64,000 bases of DNA from Streptomyces sp. NWU339 (GCF_003143855.1 NZ_QFRK01000026.1:68015-132014), one strand, 5' to 3'. Shown: positions 51,275-60,412, counted from the stretch's first letter. Notes: generated by a model from the letters alone, not told the origin. Made by a program: numbers and translations.

Positions 51275-52566
51275 GGGGTGTTCTCCTCCAGCGGTTGTCC
51301 GTCGCGGATCCGGTCCGCGGTCCGGCCTCGGTCCCGGTTCCGGTTGTCGCCCGCGGCGCGGGCTCCGTCCTCATCTGTCGGAAAGGACGCCGGAAAGGAT
51401 ACGGCGTCCGCCGCCGGGGGCCGCCAGGCGGCGATGTCGTCGAAGCTCCGCAGGAGCAGCGCCGGTCCGGCCTTCGACAGCGCGGCGATCACGGTGTCGC
51501 GTACGGCGATCCCGGCGCGGTTGGTCATCATGTTCAGGCAGGCCGCCCGCACCGCCCGGCGGGCGATGGCGGTGGTACGGGGCAGCCGGGCGGCGGTGTA
51601 GGCGGGCAGGTCACCGGAGTGGTGAGCGAGGGTGACCGCGTCCTCGACGGCCTGGTTGCCGCCCTGGCCGAGGGTGGGGGGCATGGCGTGCGCGGCGTCG
51701 CCGACCAGGGCGACCCGGCCGTGGTGGTAGGCGGGCAGCGGCTCGGTGATGTGGTGGACGTCGTGCCGCAGCACGTCCTCGGGGCGGACGGCGGCCAGTA
51801 CGGCGGGGATCGGGGCGTGCCAGTCGCCGTAGCGGCGCAGCAGTTCGGCGCGCTCGTCGTCGGGGGCGTGCTGCCCGGCGGGGGCCAGGGCCGCGGCGTA
51901 CGCGTAGACGAGGCCGTCCTTGAGCGGATGGGTGCCCCACAGGCAGCCCCGGCCCCAGGTCTCGTGGGAGGCGAACCGCACGCCGGGCAGCGGGATCACC
52001 GTCCGCCAGGTGGTGAAGCCGGCGTACACGGCCCCGGGATGGTCCGGGAAGAGCAGGCGGCGTACGGCGGAGTGGACACCGTCGGCGGCCACCACCAGGT
52101 CGGCCTCCAGCTCGCCGTCGGGGGTGCTCACGCGGGCGGGCCGGGCGGAGTCGCCGGGGTCGCCCGGATCGAGGAGGTGCGCGGCGGTGGCCGTGCGGAC
52201 GGTGTCCGGTGGGAGCAGCCCGGCCAACCGGTCGATGAGGGTGGCGCGGTGGAGCAGGACGAGGGGCCCGCCGAAGCGCTCGGTGGCGGCCGCCGCGCCG
52301 GTCCGGGAGAGCCAACGCCCGCCGGGTGCGCGCAGGCCCCCGTCGCCCTGCCAGGCGGACAGCGCCCGGACGCCGTCGCCGAGTCCGATGACGTCCAGCC
52401 CGCGCAGCGCGTTGGGGGCGAGGGAGATGGCCGCGCCGACCGGCTCGAGTGAGCCGGCCCGTTCCAACACGGTCACCTTCACCCCGCGCCGGTGCAGGGC
52501 GGCCGCCGCGGTCAGGCCGCCGATCCCACCGCCGATCACTACGGCTTTCCCCATCACCTGTGCCAC
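51271..52566 (-). CDS. FAD-dependent aromatic-type monooxygenase
   Basis: A 431-residue group A flavin monooxygenase like salicylate hydroxylase. The FAD motif GGGIGG is at about 9-14, the DG motif is VAADGVHSAVRR, and the GD motif GRVALVGDAAHAMPPTLGQGG. It would hydroxylate an aromatic or polycyclic compound with NAD(P)H. The GTG at 52564-52566 is preferred since AGGAGG precedes it by five to six bases; an ATG four codons later is possible. Operators for a TetR protein lie just upstream. Confidence 0.9.
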   Translation of the reverse strand: MAQVMGKAVVIGGGIGGLTAAAALHRRGVKVTVLERAGSLEPVGAAISLAPNALRGLDVIGLGDGVRALSAWQGDGGLRAPGGRWLSRTGAAAATERFGGPLVLLHRATLIDRLAGLLPPDTVRTATAAHLLDPGDPGDSARPARVSTPDGELEADLVVAADGVHSAVRRLLFPDHPGAVYAGFTTWRTVIPLPGVRFASHETWGRGCLWGTHPLKDGLVYAYAAALAPAGQHAPDDERAELLRRYGDWHAPIPAVLAAVRPEDVLRHDVHHITEPLPAYHHGRVALVGDAAHAMPPTLGQGGNQAVEDAVTLAHHSGDLPAYTAARLPRTTAIARRAVRAACLNMMTNRAGIAVRDTVIAALSKAGPALLLRSFDDIAAWRPPAADAVSFPASFPTDEDGARAAGDNRNRDRGRTADRIRDGQPLEENTP

Positions 52567-52624
52567 GGCTCCTCCTCGGTTCCGCTGCTCCTCGGGCTGT
52601 CGGCCTGTCGGCTTCAAGACCCCG

Positions 52625-52673
52625 ATGACTACAGCTGTAGTCATCCCGGGGCCGACTGTACTACGGCTGTAGT
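52625..52673. promoter_or_regulatory. TetR operators between monooxygenase and regulator
   Basis: A perfect 20-bp palindrome ATGACTACAG/CTGTAGTCAT is at 52625-52644. A second, one-mismatch copy of its core, ACTACGGCTGTAGT, is at 52660-52673, between it and the TetR ATG. The shared core ACTACAGCTGTAGT is a strong candidate operator. Confidence 0.88.
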
Positions 52674-52694
52674 GCCGAGGGTAGCTTGACCCTC

Positions 52695-53285
52695 ATGTCC
52701 GTACGCACCGCAGGCGCCTCCCGCGCCGACCTCGTCGCCGACTCCGCTCTCGCCCTGCTCGCCGAGCGCGGGATGCGCGGCCTCACCCACCGTGCGGTCG
52801 ACCAGGCGGCCGGACTGCCCCAGGGCTCCACCTCGAACGTGGCGCGCACCCGGCAGGCGCTGCTGGAGCTGGCGGTACGGCGGCTCGCCGAGCGGGAGGC
52901 ACGCGTCCTCGCACTGCACGAGATGCCGGACCCGCGGGCCGGGACCGACTCGTTGCTGGACGCGATGGCGCTGGCCACCCACCGCGCCCTGACGCGTCAT
53001 CGCGAACTGACCCTCGCCCGCTACGAACTGGCCCTGGAAGCGACCCGCCGCCCCGAGCTGCGAGCCCACTTCGACGCGGCCGGCGCCCGGTTCCGCGACC
53101 AGCTCACCGGCCTGGTCGTCGGGCTCGGCTCCACCTCCCCGGACCGGCACGCGCTGTCGCTGATCGCCTGGGCCGACGGACTGATGTTCTCCTGCGTGGC
53201 CGGGTCCTTCAGCGCGCGCGTGCCGACCCTGGACGAGGTCCGGGCGGACCTGCGGGAACTGCTGCACGGGATGCTCGCCGCCTGA
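52695..53285 (+). CDS. TetR-family transcriptional regulator
   Basis: A 196-residue repressor with an N-terminal helix-turn-helix, RGLTHRAVDQAAGLPQGSTSNVARTRQALLELAVRRL, and a helical ligand-binding domain. It is divergent from the flavin monooxygenase-oxidoreductase pair, with two matching palindromes between them, so it probably represses both that operon and itself until the monooxygenase substrate or a related molecule binds. The ATG at 52695 is chosen; upstream in-frame codons would lie in the promoter. Confidence 0.92.
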   Translation: MSVRTAGASRADLVADSALALLAERGMRGLTHRAVDQAAGLPQGSTSNVARTRQALLELAVRRLAEREARVLALHEMPDPRAGTDSLLDAMALATHRALTRHRELTLARYELALEATRRPELRAHFDAAGARFRDQLTGLVVGLGSTSPDRHALSLIAWADGLMFSCVAGSFSARVPTLDEVRADLRELLHGMLAA

Positions 53286-53328
53286 AAACGTGTGGCGCGG
53301 CGCGGCGCCCGCAGGAAAGGATGCGCCC

Positions 53329-53838
53329 ATGACAACCGAGCGCCGTGAACCCGCCACCACCGCCGACGAACGCCCCATGCTGGAGGACTGGCTCGAGTAC
53401 CACCGCCAGACCCTCGCCCACAAGTGCGAGGGCCTGACCGACGAGCAACTGCGCACCGCCTCGGTGCCGCCGTCCGACCTGTCCCTGATGGGGCTGGTAC
53501 GGCACATGGCGGAGGTGGAGCGCCACTGGTACCGCAAGGTGCTCGCGGCGGACGACCCCGGCCCGATCTACTGCAGCGAGGCCGACCCGGACGGCGTTTT
53601 CCACCCCACCGAGGCGGACACCTGGCAGGAGGTTTACGCCACCTGGCAGACCGAGATCGACGTCGCCCGGCGCAACTCGGCCGGCGTCTCACTGGACGAC
53701 CTGGCCAAGGGCAGGCACCGCAGCGGCGAGCAGTTCAACCTGCGCTGGATCCACATCCACATGATCGAGGAGTACGCCCGTCACAACGGCCACGCCGATC
53801 TGATCCGCGAGCGTCTCGACGGCACCACCGGCGACTGA
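53329..53838 (+). CDS. DinB/DUF664-family protein
   Basis: A 169-residue four-helix-bundle protein of the DinB-like superfamily. Potential metal-ligand His residues are in HMAEVERHWY and HIHMIEEYARHNGHAD, matching the three-His site of DUF664 proteins. Some DinB-fold members are thiol-dependent (mycothiol) S-transferases; a role here is not shown. AGGAAAGG lies upstream of the ATG at 53329. It follows the TetR gene by 43 bp and may be co-transcribed. Confidence 0.9.
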   Translation: MTTERREPATTADERPMLEDWLEYHRQTLAHKCEGLTDEQLRTASVPPSDLSLMGLVRHMAEVERHWYRKVLAADDPGPIYCSEADPDGVFHPTEADTWQEVYATWQTEIDVARRNSAGVSLDDLAKGRHRSGEQFNLRWIHIHMIEEYARHNGHADLIRERLDGTTGD

Positions 53839-53951
53839 CGTCATCCCCGGCACGCCCGCGACCCCCCGAAAGGGGGCGGAGATCACCCGTGCGGGGGATC
53901 CTCCGCCAGTCCACCGTCCCCCGGACGGTCAAAGCCAGCAGAGTGACGCGA

Positions 53952-54452
53952 GTGCATCGAAAGACGACCACTGCAACGCTTCTGATGACCGTGGCGGTCA
54001 CGGCTCTCGCGGGCTGCGTGACGGTCCAGCGTCCCCCCGTGGCCGGCCCGCCGGCAGGCGTGTCCCACCCGGCGGCGCCGCACCTGGACGGCAGGGCACG
54101 GACACAGGTCGTTCAGGCGCCGGCGCGCGAGGCCCTGGAAATGATCGCTCCGTCCCGGCCGACGGAGCCGCCCGCGCCCCCCTCGCAGCGCGCCACCCCC
54201 GCCGCACCCGCGCCCGTACCGGAGAGGACCGCGCCGTCCGACGTCCGCGACCGACGGGTCGCCCCCGCCCGCCCGGCCGCCGGAAGGACCGCACCACCCA
54301 GAAGGCCCGCCCCGGATGCCTCCGAGGCCTCGGAGAAGGTGCGCCGCGACCTGCGGGAGCGGGCGGACATCTGTGCGCTGGGCAGGAAGTACGGCCAGTG
54401 GCAGGCGGACAGCCCGCAGTCGGCCATCTGTGAGGAGGCATACGGGCGTTGA
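53952..54452 (+). CDS. Putative lipoprotein, Pro/Ala-rich
   Basis: A 166-residue secreted protein. A basic start (HRKTTT), hydrophobic segment and lipobox LAGC mark a lipoprotein signal. A long Pro/Ala/Arg-rich linker follows and a short C-terminal domain, VRRDLRERADICALGRKYGQWQADSPQSAICEEAYGR, with two Cys likely to form a disulfide. The start is uncertain: GTG at 53952 gives a normal signal peptide, whereas GTGs at 53943 or 53889 are also in frame. Function unknown. Confidence 0.75.
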   Translation: MHRKTTTATLLMTVAVTALAGCVTVQRPPVAGPPAGVSHPAAPHLDGRARTQVVQAPAREALEMIAPSRPTEPPAPPSQRATPAAPAPVPERTAPSDVRDRRVAPARPAAGRTAPPRRPAPDASEASEKVRRDLRERADICALGRKYGQWQADSPQSAICEEAYGR

Positions 54453-54456
54453 CCGG

Positions 54457-54484
54457 CCCGTCGGCACCGTGCACGGCCGACGGG
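54457..54484. terminator. Hairpin between convergent genes
   Basis: CCCGTCGG at 54457-54464 pairs with CCGACGGG at 54477-54484, with a further CCGTGCACGG palindrome in the loop. It lies between the lipoprotein gene and the convergent TPR-like gene. Confidence 0.55.
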
Positions 54485-54504
54485 GCCCCGGACCCCCGAG
54501 CACC

Positions 54505-55038
54505 CTAGGGACGCCCCCTCGGCGGCCCCCATTCCCCGGTCTCCCCCTCCTCGCCCGCCGCACCCGCCTCGCCCAGGAGGAGTTCCATGCTCCGGATGGC
54601 GGCCCGGACCTTGTCGCCGTAGCGGTCGGCGGCGAGGGTACGGGCTGCTCCGCGGGCCCGGCTGAGGTGGGTGCGGGCAGCGTCGGGGCGGGCGAGACGG
54701 GCGTAGTCGGCGGCGAGGTTCAGGTGCAGGGACGGGTAGAGGGCCCGCAGGGCGGGGGCGCCCTCGTACCCGGCGGGGCGGGCGTCGGCGACCTCTTCCG
54801 CTGCCGCCAACGCCCTTAGGTCCCAGGCCAGTTCGTCCCCTGGGTCGTCCTGGGTGTCGGCCAGGTAGTGGGCCAGTGTGCAGCGGTGCAGGGGGTCGCC
54901 GTGCTCACCGATCTCCGCCCACAGAACGAGGAAACGGTGCCGGGCCTCCACGCGGTCCCCCGCGTGGTGCAGCATCACCCCCTGCCCGATCCGCGTCAGC
55001 ACCGCGTCCGGCGCCGCCTGCCCCTGCCGATTTGCCAC
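54505..55038 (-). CDS. TPR-like hypothetical protein
   Basis: A 177-residue mostly helical protein with tetratricopeptide-like helix pairs: VEARHRFLVLWAEIGEHGDPLHRCTLAHYLADTQDD, then LYPSLHLNLAADYARLARPDAARTHLSRARGAA. The GTG at 55036-55038 is preferred over one three bases upstream because of the spacing to GGAGG. The C-terminal 20 residues are Gly/Glu-rich and probably disordered. The role is unknown; TPR proteins usually mediate protein contacts. Confidence 0.8.
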   Translation of the reverse strand: MANRQGQAAPDAVLTRIGQGVMLHHAGDRVEARHRFLVLWAEIGEHGDPLHRCTLAHYLADTQDDPGDELAWDLRALAAAEEVADARPAGYEGAPALRALYPSLHLNLAADYARLARPDAARTHLSRARGAARTLAADRYGDKVRAAIRSMELLLGEAGAAGEEGETGEWGPPRGRP

Positions 55039-55149
55039 CACGCCCTCCGCACCGCTCGCCGGCTGTCCCCGCCGACGCTACGGCAGGCAGGGACGATCCA
55101 GATCAAGCCGCTCCGGGACGCCCCGTGACACCTCTCGCCCCGAAGGACG

Positions 55150-55833
55150 TCAGCCCAGGTTCGGGATGGTCCAGTCGATCGGCTCGTGGCCCTGCGCGGC
55201 CACCGCCTCGTTGATCTGCGTGAACGGACGGGATCCGAAGAACTTCTTCGCCGACAGCGGCGACGGGTGCGCCCCCTTGACCACCACATGCCGGCTCTCG
55301 TCGATCAGCGGCAGCTTCTTCTGCGCGTAGTTGCCCCACAGCACGAAGACCGCCGGATCGGGCCGGTCGGCCACCGCGCGGATGACCGCGTCGGTGAACC
55401 GCTCCCAGCCCCGCCCCTTGTGCGAGTTGGCTTCGCCGCCGCGCACCGTGAGCACCGCGTTGAGCAGCAGCACGCCCTGCTCGGCCCACGGCATCAGATA
55501 GCCGTTGTCCGGGACGGGCGTGCCCAGCTCGGCGTGCATCTCCTTGTAGATGTTCCGCAGCGACGGCGGGATCCGCACCCCGGGCCGCACCGAGAAGCAC
55601 AGACCGTGTCCCTGGCCTTCGCCGTGATAGGGGTCCTGACCGAGGACCAGGACCTTCACCTTGTCGTACGGCGTCGCGTCCAGTGCCGCGAAGACCTCCT
55701 CGCGGGGCGGGTAGACGGGACCCTTCGCCCGCTCCTCCTCGACGAACTCGGTCAGCTGCTCGAAGTAGGGCTGCTGCAGTTCGTCACCCAGAACGCCGCG
55801 CCAGGACTCGGGCAGCATGGCGATGTCGGTCAC
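55150..55833 (-). CDS. ung: Uracil-DNA glycosylase (family 1)
   Basis: A 227-residue uracil-DNA glycosylase that removes uracil from DNA. The catalytic water-activating motif GQDPYHGEGQGHGLCFS, the uracil-binding region LLLNAVLTV and the leucine-loop HPSPLSAKKFFGSRPF are all intact. The ATG at 55831-55833 gives the usual length. It is monocistronic by the look of its flanks. Confidence 0.97.
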   Translation of the reverse strand: MTDIAMLPESWRGVLGDELQQPYFEQLTEFVEEERAKGPVYPPREEVFAALDATPYDKVKVLVLGQDPYHGEGQGHGLCFSVRPGVRIPPSLRNIYKEMHAELGTPVPDNGYLMPWAEQGVLLLNAVLTVRGGEANSHKGRGWERFTDAVIRAVADRPDPAVFVLWGNYAQKKLPLIDESRHVVVKGAHPSPLSAKKFFGSRPFTQINEAVAAQGHEPIDWTIPNLG

Positions 55834-55944
55834 GTCAACGTCCTCACGATCGTGGTCACTTCCAGGCCTCGAAACCTACAGGTGACCACTGACAACCGCC
55901 TTCCCCGACCGGCCCCGGCCCAGCCCCGCTGCCGCCGCCGGTTC

Positions 55945-57537
55945 CTACCAGCTGGTCTTGCGGGAGAGCTGCCACACCATCATGATCGTCGACGGATCCA
56001 GCGCCCGCTCGGCGCCCGAGATGTCGCGGCTCGCCGCCACGTACTGCCGGCCCTGCCACAGGGGCAGCAGCCGGGCGTCGTCCAGGAGGATCTGCTGGGC
56101 CGCCTCGAAGTCCTTCACGACGTTGCTCCGGTCGCTCTCCCGGCGGGACCGCGGCAGCAGCACATTGCTGATCTCATTCGCCTCGTAGGGGGTGCCGAGC
56201 GCGTTCTGCTTGCCGACGAACGGGGCAACGAAGTTGTCGGCGTCCGGGAAGTCGGGGGACCAGCCGCGCCCGAAGACCGGATACTCGCCCTTCTGGTAGC
56301 CCGTGACGTACGTCTTCCAGGGACGGCTCTTGAGGGTGATCTCGAACAGCCCGGAGGCCTCCAGCTGGCGCTCCAGCTCCTTGAACTCCAGCTTGGTCTC
56401 GGAGCCGTAGCGGTCCGTGGTGTACCAGAAGGTCAGCGGCACCGGCTCGTTGATGCCCGCCGCGGTGAGGATCTTCCGGGCCTTGTCGGCACTGGGCTCG
56501 CCGTAGTCGTCGAAGAAGCCGGTGGTGTGGCCGGTGAGCCCCTTGGGGACCATCGAGTACAGCGGGTCGACGGTGTCCTTGTAGATCATGTGCGCGATCG
56601 CCCCGCGGTCGATGATCTGGGCGATCGCCTGGCGCACCGGTTTCTTGCCGGCCCACGGGTCCTTCGGGTTGAACACCAGGTAGTTGATGCTGTTCCCGGC
56701 GCCTTCCACCAGTTGGAGCTCCTCCTTCTTGGAGGCCTGGCCCTGGAGTTCGACGACGTCGTCCGCGGCGAGACCGCGGTAGGTCAGGTCGATCTGCCCC
56801 TCGCGCAGCGACTTGACCATGGTGACGGAATCCTGGAAATAGCGGATCGTCACGGCACTGTTCTTGCGGTCGGCGAAGCCCTCGTAGCGGTCGTTGCGGA
56901 CGAGTCGGGCCTCCTTGCCCTCGTCGTACGACTGGAGGATGTACGGCCCCGAGCCGACGATGCCGGACTGCTCGCGCAGGGCGTCGGCCGGGTAAGCCTC
57001 CGGGGCGACGATCGACATGGCCGGCGTGGCGAGCACGAACGGGAACGTCGCGTCGGGCTTGTTGAGGTGGAAGACCACTTCGCGGTCGCTCGGCGCCTGC
57101 ACCCGTTCGAGGCTGCCCAGCAGCCCGGCCGGGCCGCCGTTGACGTTGATCTTGCGGATCCGGTCGATGGAGTGCTTGACCGCCTTGGCGTCGAGGGCGC
57201 TGCCGTCGGAGAACTTCAGGCCCTCACGCAGCTCGCAGCGGAACACCTGGTGGGAATCGTCGGAGAATTCGCAGCTCTCGGCTGCGTCCGGCTGGGGCGT
57301 GCTCGCGCCGACCGGGTAGCCCAGCAGCGTCTGGTAGACGTTGCGGAACAGTTCCCAGGAGTTGTCCCAGGAGGCTGCCGGGTCCAGCGTTCTGGGCGAG
57401 CTGGTGGTCCCCATGACGATCGGCCCTTGGTCGTCCGGAGTGTCGGACGCCAGCACACCGCATCCGGCCAAGGACGATATCGACGCGATGGACGCGATGA
57501 CCGCCACCCCTCGCAGGCATCGATTCCGCTTGAACAC
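55945..57537 (-). CDS. Family 5 peptide/nickel-type ABC binding lipoprotein
   Basis: A 530-residue solute-binding protein of the oligopeptide (DppA/OppA) family. The signal peptide (MFKRNRCLRGVAVIASIASI) ends in the lipobox LAGC. Typical elements are TLDPAASWDNSWELFRNVYQTLLGY, GLKFSDGSALDAKAVKHSIDR and GSGPYILQSYDEG. The GTG at 57535-57537 is chosen since AGGAG lies seven bases upstream; a GTG two codons earlier is too close. The permease and ATPase genes are not nearby, so this is an orphan or uses a remote transporter. Confidence 0.92.
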   Translation of the reverse strand: MFKRNRCLRGVAVIASIASISSLAGCGVLASDTPDDQGPIVMGTTSSPRTLDPAASWDNSWELFRNVYQTLLGYPVGASTPQPDAAESCEFSDDSHQVFRCELREGLKFSDGSALDAKAVKHSIDRIRKINVNGGPAGLLGSLERVQAPSDREVVFHLNKPDATFPFVLATPAMSIVAPEAYPADALREQSGIVGSGPYILQSYDEGKEARLVRNDRYEGFADRKNSAVTIRYFQDSVTMVKSLREGQIDLTYRGLAADDVVELQGQASKKEELQLVEGAGNSINYLVFNPKDPWAGKKPVRQAIAQIIDRGAIAHMIYKDTVDPLYSMVPKGLTGHTTGFFDDYGEPSADKARKILTAAGINEPVPLTFWYTTDRYGSETKLEFKELERQLEASGLFEITLKSRPWKTYVTGYQKGEYPVFGRGWSPDFPDADNFVAPFVGKQNALGTPYEANEISNVLLPRSRRESDRSNVVKDFEAAQQILLDDARLLPLWQGRQYVAASRDISGAERALDPSTIMMVWQLSRKTSW

Positions 57538-57815
57538 GCGCACACTCCTCGATCTGCCGTCCCAAGAGTCGGCAGACGATACCGCGGTATTCCGCTCTGT
57601 GGCCCTCCCCCGTACGCTCGTTGAGATCAACTCGTTGTAGATGTTGTTGTCACTCTGCGTTGACTACGTTGTCAGCGGTCCACTTGTCTTCGAAAACACC
57701 AGTACGGGCGCCGTTTCGTCAACGGACGCCCGTACCGGGATCCTTATGGCTCAGCCTCGTCGATTCAGCCCTGAGCCGTCCGGCGGATCACGTCGGCGAC
57801 GCGGCCGACGCGGTC

Positions 57816-58574
57816 TCAGCCCACGCCTGCGTTCAGGAAGATGCCGCCGTCGACCACCAGCGTCTGGCCGGTGACCCAGTCCGCCTGGTCCGAGGTGAGG
57901 AACGCGGCGGCGCCGCCGATGTCGGAGGGCACGCCGAGCCGGCCCAGCGGGTAGGCCGCGGCGGCCTCCTCCTCCCTGCCCTCGTACAGTGCCTGGGCGA
58001 ACTTGGTCTTCACCACGGCCGGGGCGATCGCGTTGACCCGCACCCCGGGCGCGAACTCGTGGGCCAGCTGCGCGGTCAGGTTGATCAGTGCCGCCTTGCT
58101 GACGCCGTAGGCGGCGATGAAGGGCGAGGGAGCGATGCCCGCGACGGAGGCGATGTTGACGATCGCTCCACCGTGGTCCTTCTGCCAGGCGTGCCAGGTG
58201 CGCTGGGCGAAGCCGAGCGCCGAGATCACATTGGTCTCGAAGACCTTGCGCGCCACGTTCAGGTCGAGGTCGGCGATCGGCCCGAACACCGGGTTGGTGC
58301 CGGCGTTGTTGACGAGGTAGTCGATCCGGCCGAAGGCCTCCATCGTCCGCTCGACGGCGAGGGCCTGGTGCGCCTCGTCGTGCGCCTTTCCGGCCACGCC
58401 GATGACCCGGTCGGCGCCCAGCTGCTCGACGGCCTCCTTGAGGGTGTCCTCGTTGCGGCCGGTGATGCAGACGCGGTCGCCGCGTGCGACCAGCGCCTCG
58501 GCGACGCCGTGACCGATGCCGCGGCTGGCACCGGTGACCAGGGCGACCTTGCCCGAGAGTTCCACTGAAGTCAT
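57816..58574 (-). CDS. Short-chain dehydrogenase/reductase
   Basis: A 252-residue SDR: TGASRGIGHGVAEALV, NNAGTNPVFGPI, ASVAGIAPSPFIAAYGVSKAAL with Ser, Tyr and Lys, and LVVDGGIFLNAGVG. The NNAGTNPVFGP segment is typical of actinobacterial SDRs near FabG. It lies 13 bp after the fabG stop on the same strand, so the two form an operon, probably for 3-oxoacyl or related reductions. Confidence 0.92.
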   Translation of the reverse strand: MTSVELSGKVALVTGASRGIGHGVAEALVARGDRVCITGRNEDTLKEAVEQLGADRVIGVAGKAHDEAHQALAVERTMEAFGRIDYLVNNAGTNPVFGPIADLDLNVARKVFETNVISALGFAQRTWHAWQKDHGGAIVNIASVAGIAPSPFIAAYGVSKAALINLTAQLAHEFAPGVRVNAIAPAVVKTKFAQALYEGREEEAAAAYPLGRLGVPSDIGGAAAFLTSDQADWVTGQTLVVDGGIFLNAGVG

Positions 58575-58587
58575 GTCCCGTAATTCC

Positions 58588-59352
58588 CTAGTCGAGCGGT
58601 CCGCCGGCCACGTACAGCACCTGGCCCGAGACGAATCCGGCGGCCTCGCCGGTGAAGAAGGCGATGGCGTTGGCGATGTCCTCCGGCTCGCCGACGCGGG
58701 CGACCGGGATCTGGGTGGCGGCGGCGGCCTTGAAGTCGTCGAAGCCCATGCCGACGCGCTCGGCGGTGGCCTTGGTCATCTCGGTGGCGATGAAGCCGGG
58801 GGCGACGGCGTTGGCCGTGACACCGAACTTGCCGAGCTCCTTGGCGAGGGTCTTGGTGAATCCCTGCAGACCCGCCTTGGCGGCGGAGTAGTTGACCTGG
58901 CCACGGTTGCCGAGCGCGGAGGAGGAGGACAGGTTGACGATGCGGCCGAAGCCGGCGTCCACCATGTGCTTCTGGCATGCCTTCGACATCAGGAAAGCGC
59001 CCCGCAGGTGCACGTTCATGACGGTGTCCCAGTCGGCGACGCTCATCTTGAACAGCAGGTTGTCGCGCAGCACACCCGCGTTGTTGACCAGGATGGTCGG
59101 CGCGCCGAGTTCCCCGGCGATGCGTGCGACGGCGGCCTCGACCTGCGCCTCGTCCGAGACGTCGCAGCCGACCGCGAGCGCCTTGCCACCGGCGGCGGTG
59201 ATCTTCTCGACGGTGTCCTTGCACGCGCCCTCGTCGAGGTCGATCACGGCGACCGCGTGGCCCTCGGCGGCCAGCCGTACGGCGGTGGCGGCGCCGATAC
59301 CGCGCGCGGCACCGGTGACGACCGCGACCCGCTGCTGCTCAATGGTGGACAT
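58588..59352 (-). CDS. fabG: 3-oxoacyl-ACP reductase
   Basis: A 254-residue FabG-type SDR reducing 3-oxoacyl-ACP or -CoA with NADPH. TGAARGIGAATAVRLA, NNAGVLRDNLLFKMSVADWDTV, SSSSALGNRGQVNYSAAKAGL and AVAPGFIATEMT are all close to housekeeping FabG. GGAGAAGCAGCA precedes the ATG at 59350-59352. From memory, S. coelicolor has two fabG-like genes next to ung, matching this order. Confidence 0.92.
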   Translation of the reverse strand: MSTIEQQRVAVVTGAARGIGAATAVRLAAEGHAVAVIDLDEGACKDTVEKITAAGGKALAVGCDVSDEAQVEAAVARIAGELGAPTILVNNAGVLRDNLLFKMSVADWDTVMNVHLRGAFLMSKACQKHMVDAGFGRIVNLSSSSALGNRGQVNYSAAKAGLQGFTKTLAKELGKFGVTANAVAPGFIATEMTKATAERVGMGFDDFKAAAATQIPVARVGEPEDIANAIAFFTGEAAGFVSGQVLYVAGGPLD

Positions 59353-59880
59353 TGCTGCTTCTCCTCGCCCTTGGGATGCGGCTCCTGCGGTCCGCCCCGT
59401 CAATGAGCGACCGCTTAGTACCTTCAGCAGACGTGACGCTAGAAGCCCTGGCACCCGGTGTCAACGGCACATCCTGCTGTGTGATCCATTCCCCGGGCCG
59501 CCGCCCCCTAGCGGGCCGTGCCCCGGTCGGCGCCGTCCCGCCCCGGGGCCCCGCCCCGACCGGCCCCGCGGCCCCGCCCGTGCCACCCGATCGGCCTACG
59601 GCTGCGCGTCCCGGTGCGGGGGCTCTCCTGCGACCTGTCCGGCGGATCAGGTCGCAGGAAATCGGCGGCGCCCATCGGCGCAGGTGAGCGGGGGGCTGAT
59701 GCGTCCAGCCGCACGGCGGAGGTGGGCGTCGACGCGACGCGTCGATGAGCGACGACAACGCCGCGGACGAACGTGCCGGCCCACCGCGTCTGCGGGTTGA
59801 TCCGCCGGACAGGCCCTAGCGTCAAAGCGCGAGCCACTCACGGCCGGAGCAACCACTCGCGGCCGGAAAGGAGGCGCTCC
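59353..59880. other. Intergenic region with a 16-bp inverted repeat
   Basis: A 528-bp gap with no supportable gene. It contains CCTGTCCGGCGGATCA at 59634-59649 and its exact reverse complement at 59798-59813. The first copy is also the loop of a shorter hairpin with arms TGCGACCT/AGGTCGCA. Promoters for the divergent fabG and excalibur genes should lie at the two ends but none stands out. Confidence 0.6.
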
Positions 59881-60375
59881 ATGTGCCGTCGCACCGGTGT
59901 CCTCGGCGTACTGATCGCGCTCGCCGCGACCGTGCCCTCGGCCCACACCGCTCACGCACAGGATCTGAACTGCCGGGACTTCACCTACCAGGAGGAGGCG
60001 CAGGCCCTGTTCAACCTGGACCGGAGCGATCCCAACGGACTCGACGGGGAGCAGGGCCCGGACGACGACATCGCCTGCGAGGCGCTTCCCCGCCGGGACA
60101 CCCCCCTCACTTCCTCCACCAGCTCTCCCCGGCCCGCGCCCACCACCGCGGCTACCGTCGCGGCCCCCACCATCCCCGTGACGCCCACGGCCCCCGCGGT
60201 GACGCCTCCGGCTCCCACCGCTCCCGCCCCGGTCGCGCCCACGCGGGGTGTGGAGGGCGGGCTGGGCGGCTCCTCGGACACCGGGCCGAGCGACTGGGAC
60301 ATCGGAATCGGCCTGGCGTTCGCGGCGGGTGCCGCCGCCGCGGCCGGCTACGTGGTGAGGCGCCGTCGGCGCTGA
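59881..60375 (+). CDS. Secreted excalibur-domain protein with C-terminal anchor
   Basis: A 164-residue surface protein. A cleavable signal peptide (MCRRTGVLGVLIALAATVPSA) is followed by an excalibur calcium-binding domain, CRDFTYQEEAQALFNLDRSDPNGLDGEQGPDDDIACE, with the paired Cys and DxDxDG-like acidic run. A Pro/Thr/Ala linker and a C-terminal hydrophobic helix with RRRRR tail act as an anchor; no LPxTG motif is present. AAAGGAGGCG precedes the ATG. Function beyond calcium binding is unknown. Confidence 0.9.
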   Translation: MCRRTGVLGVLIALAATVPSAHTAHAQDLNCRDFTYQEEAQALFNLDRSDPNGLDGEQGPDDDIACEALPRRDTPLTSSTSSPRPAPTTAATVAAPTIPVTPTAPAVTPPAPTAPAPVAPTRGVEGGLGGSSDTGPSDWDIGIGLAFAAGAAAAAGYVVRRRRR

Positions 60376-60382
60376 CCCCCGG

Positions 60383-60412
60383 ACCGGCACCCACCACAAG
60401 GGTGTCGCCGGT
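60383..60412. terminator. Imperfect hairpin between convergent genes
   Basis: ACCGGCACCC at 60383-60392 pairs imperfectly with GGGTGTCGCCGGT at 60400-60412. It lies between the excalibur gene and the DUF3037 gene, whose stop is adjacent. Confidence 0.4.

Noticed and set aside
53424..53951. N-terminal part of a 342-residue frame leading into the lipoprotein
   Set aside because: It is a shifted frame across the DinB-like gene; the lipoprotein signal peptide starts well downstream.
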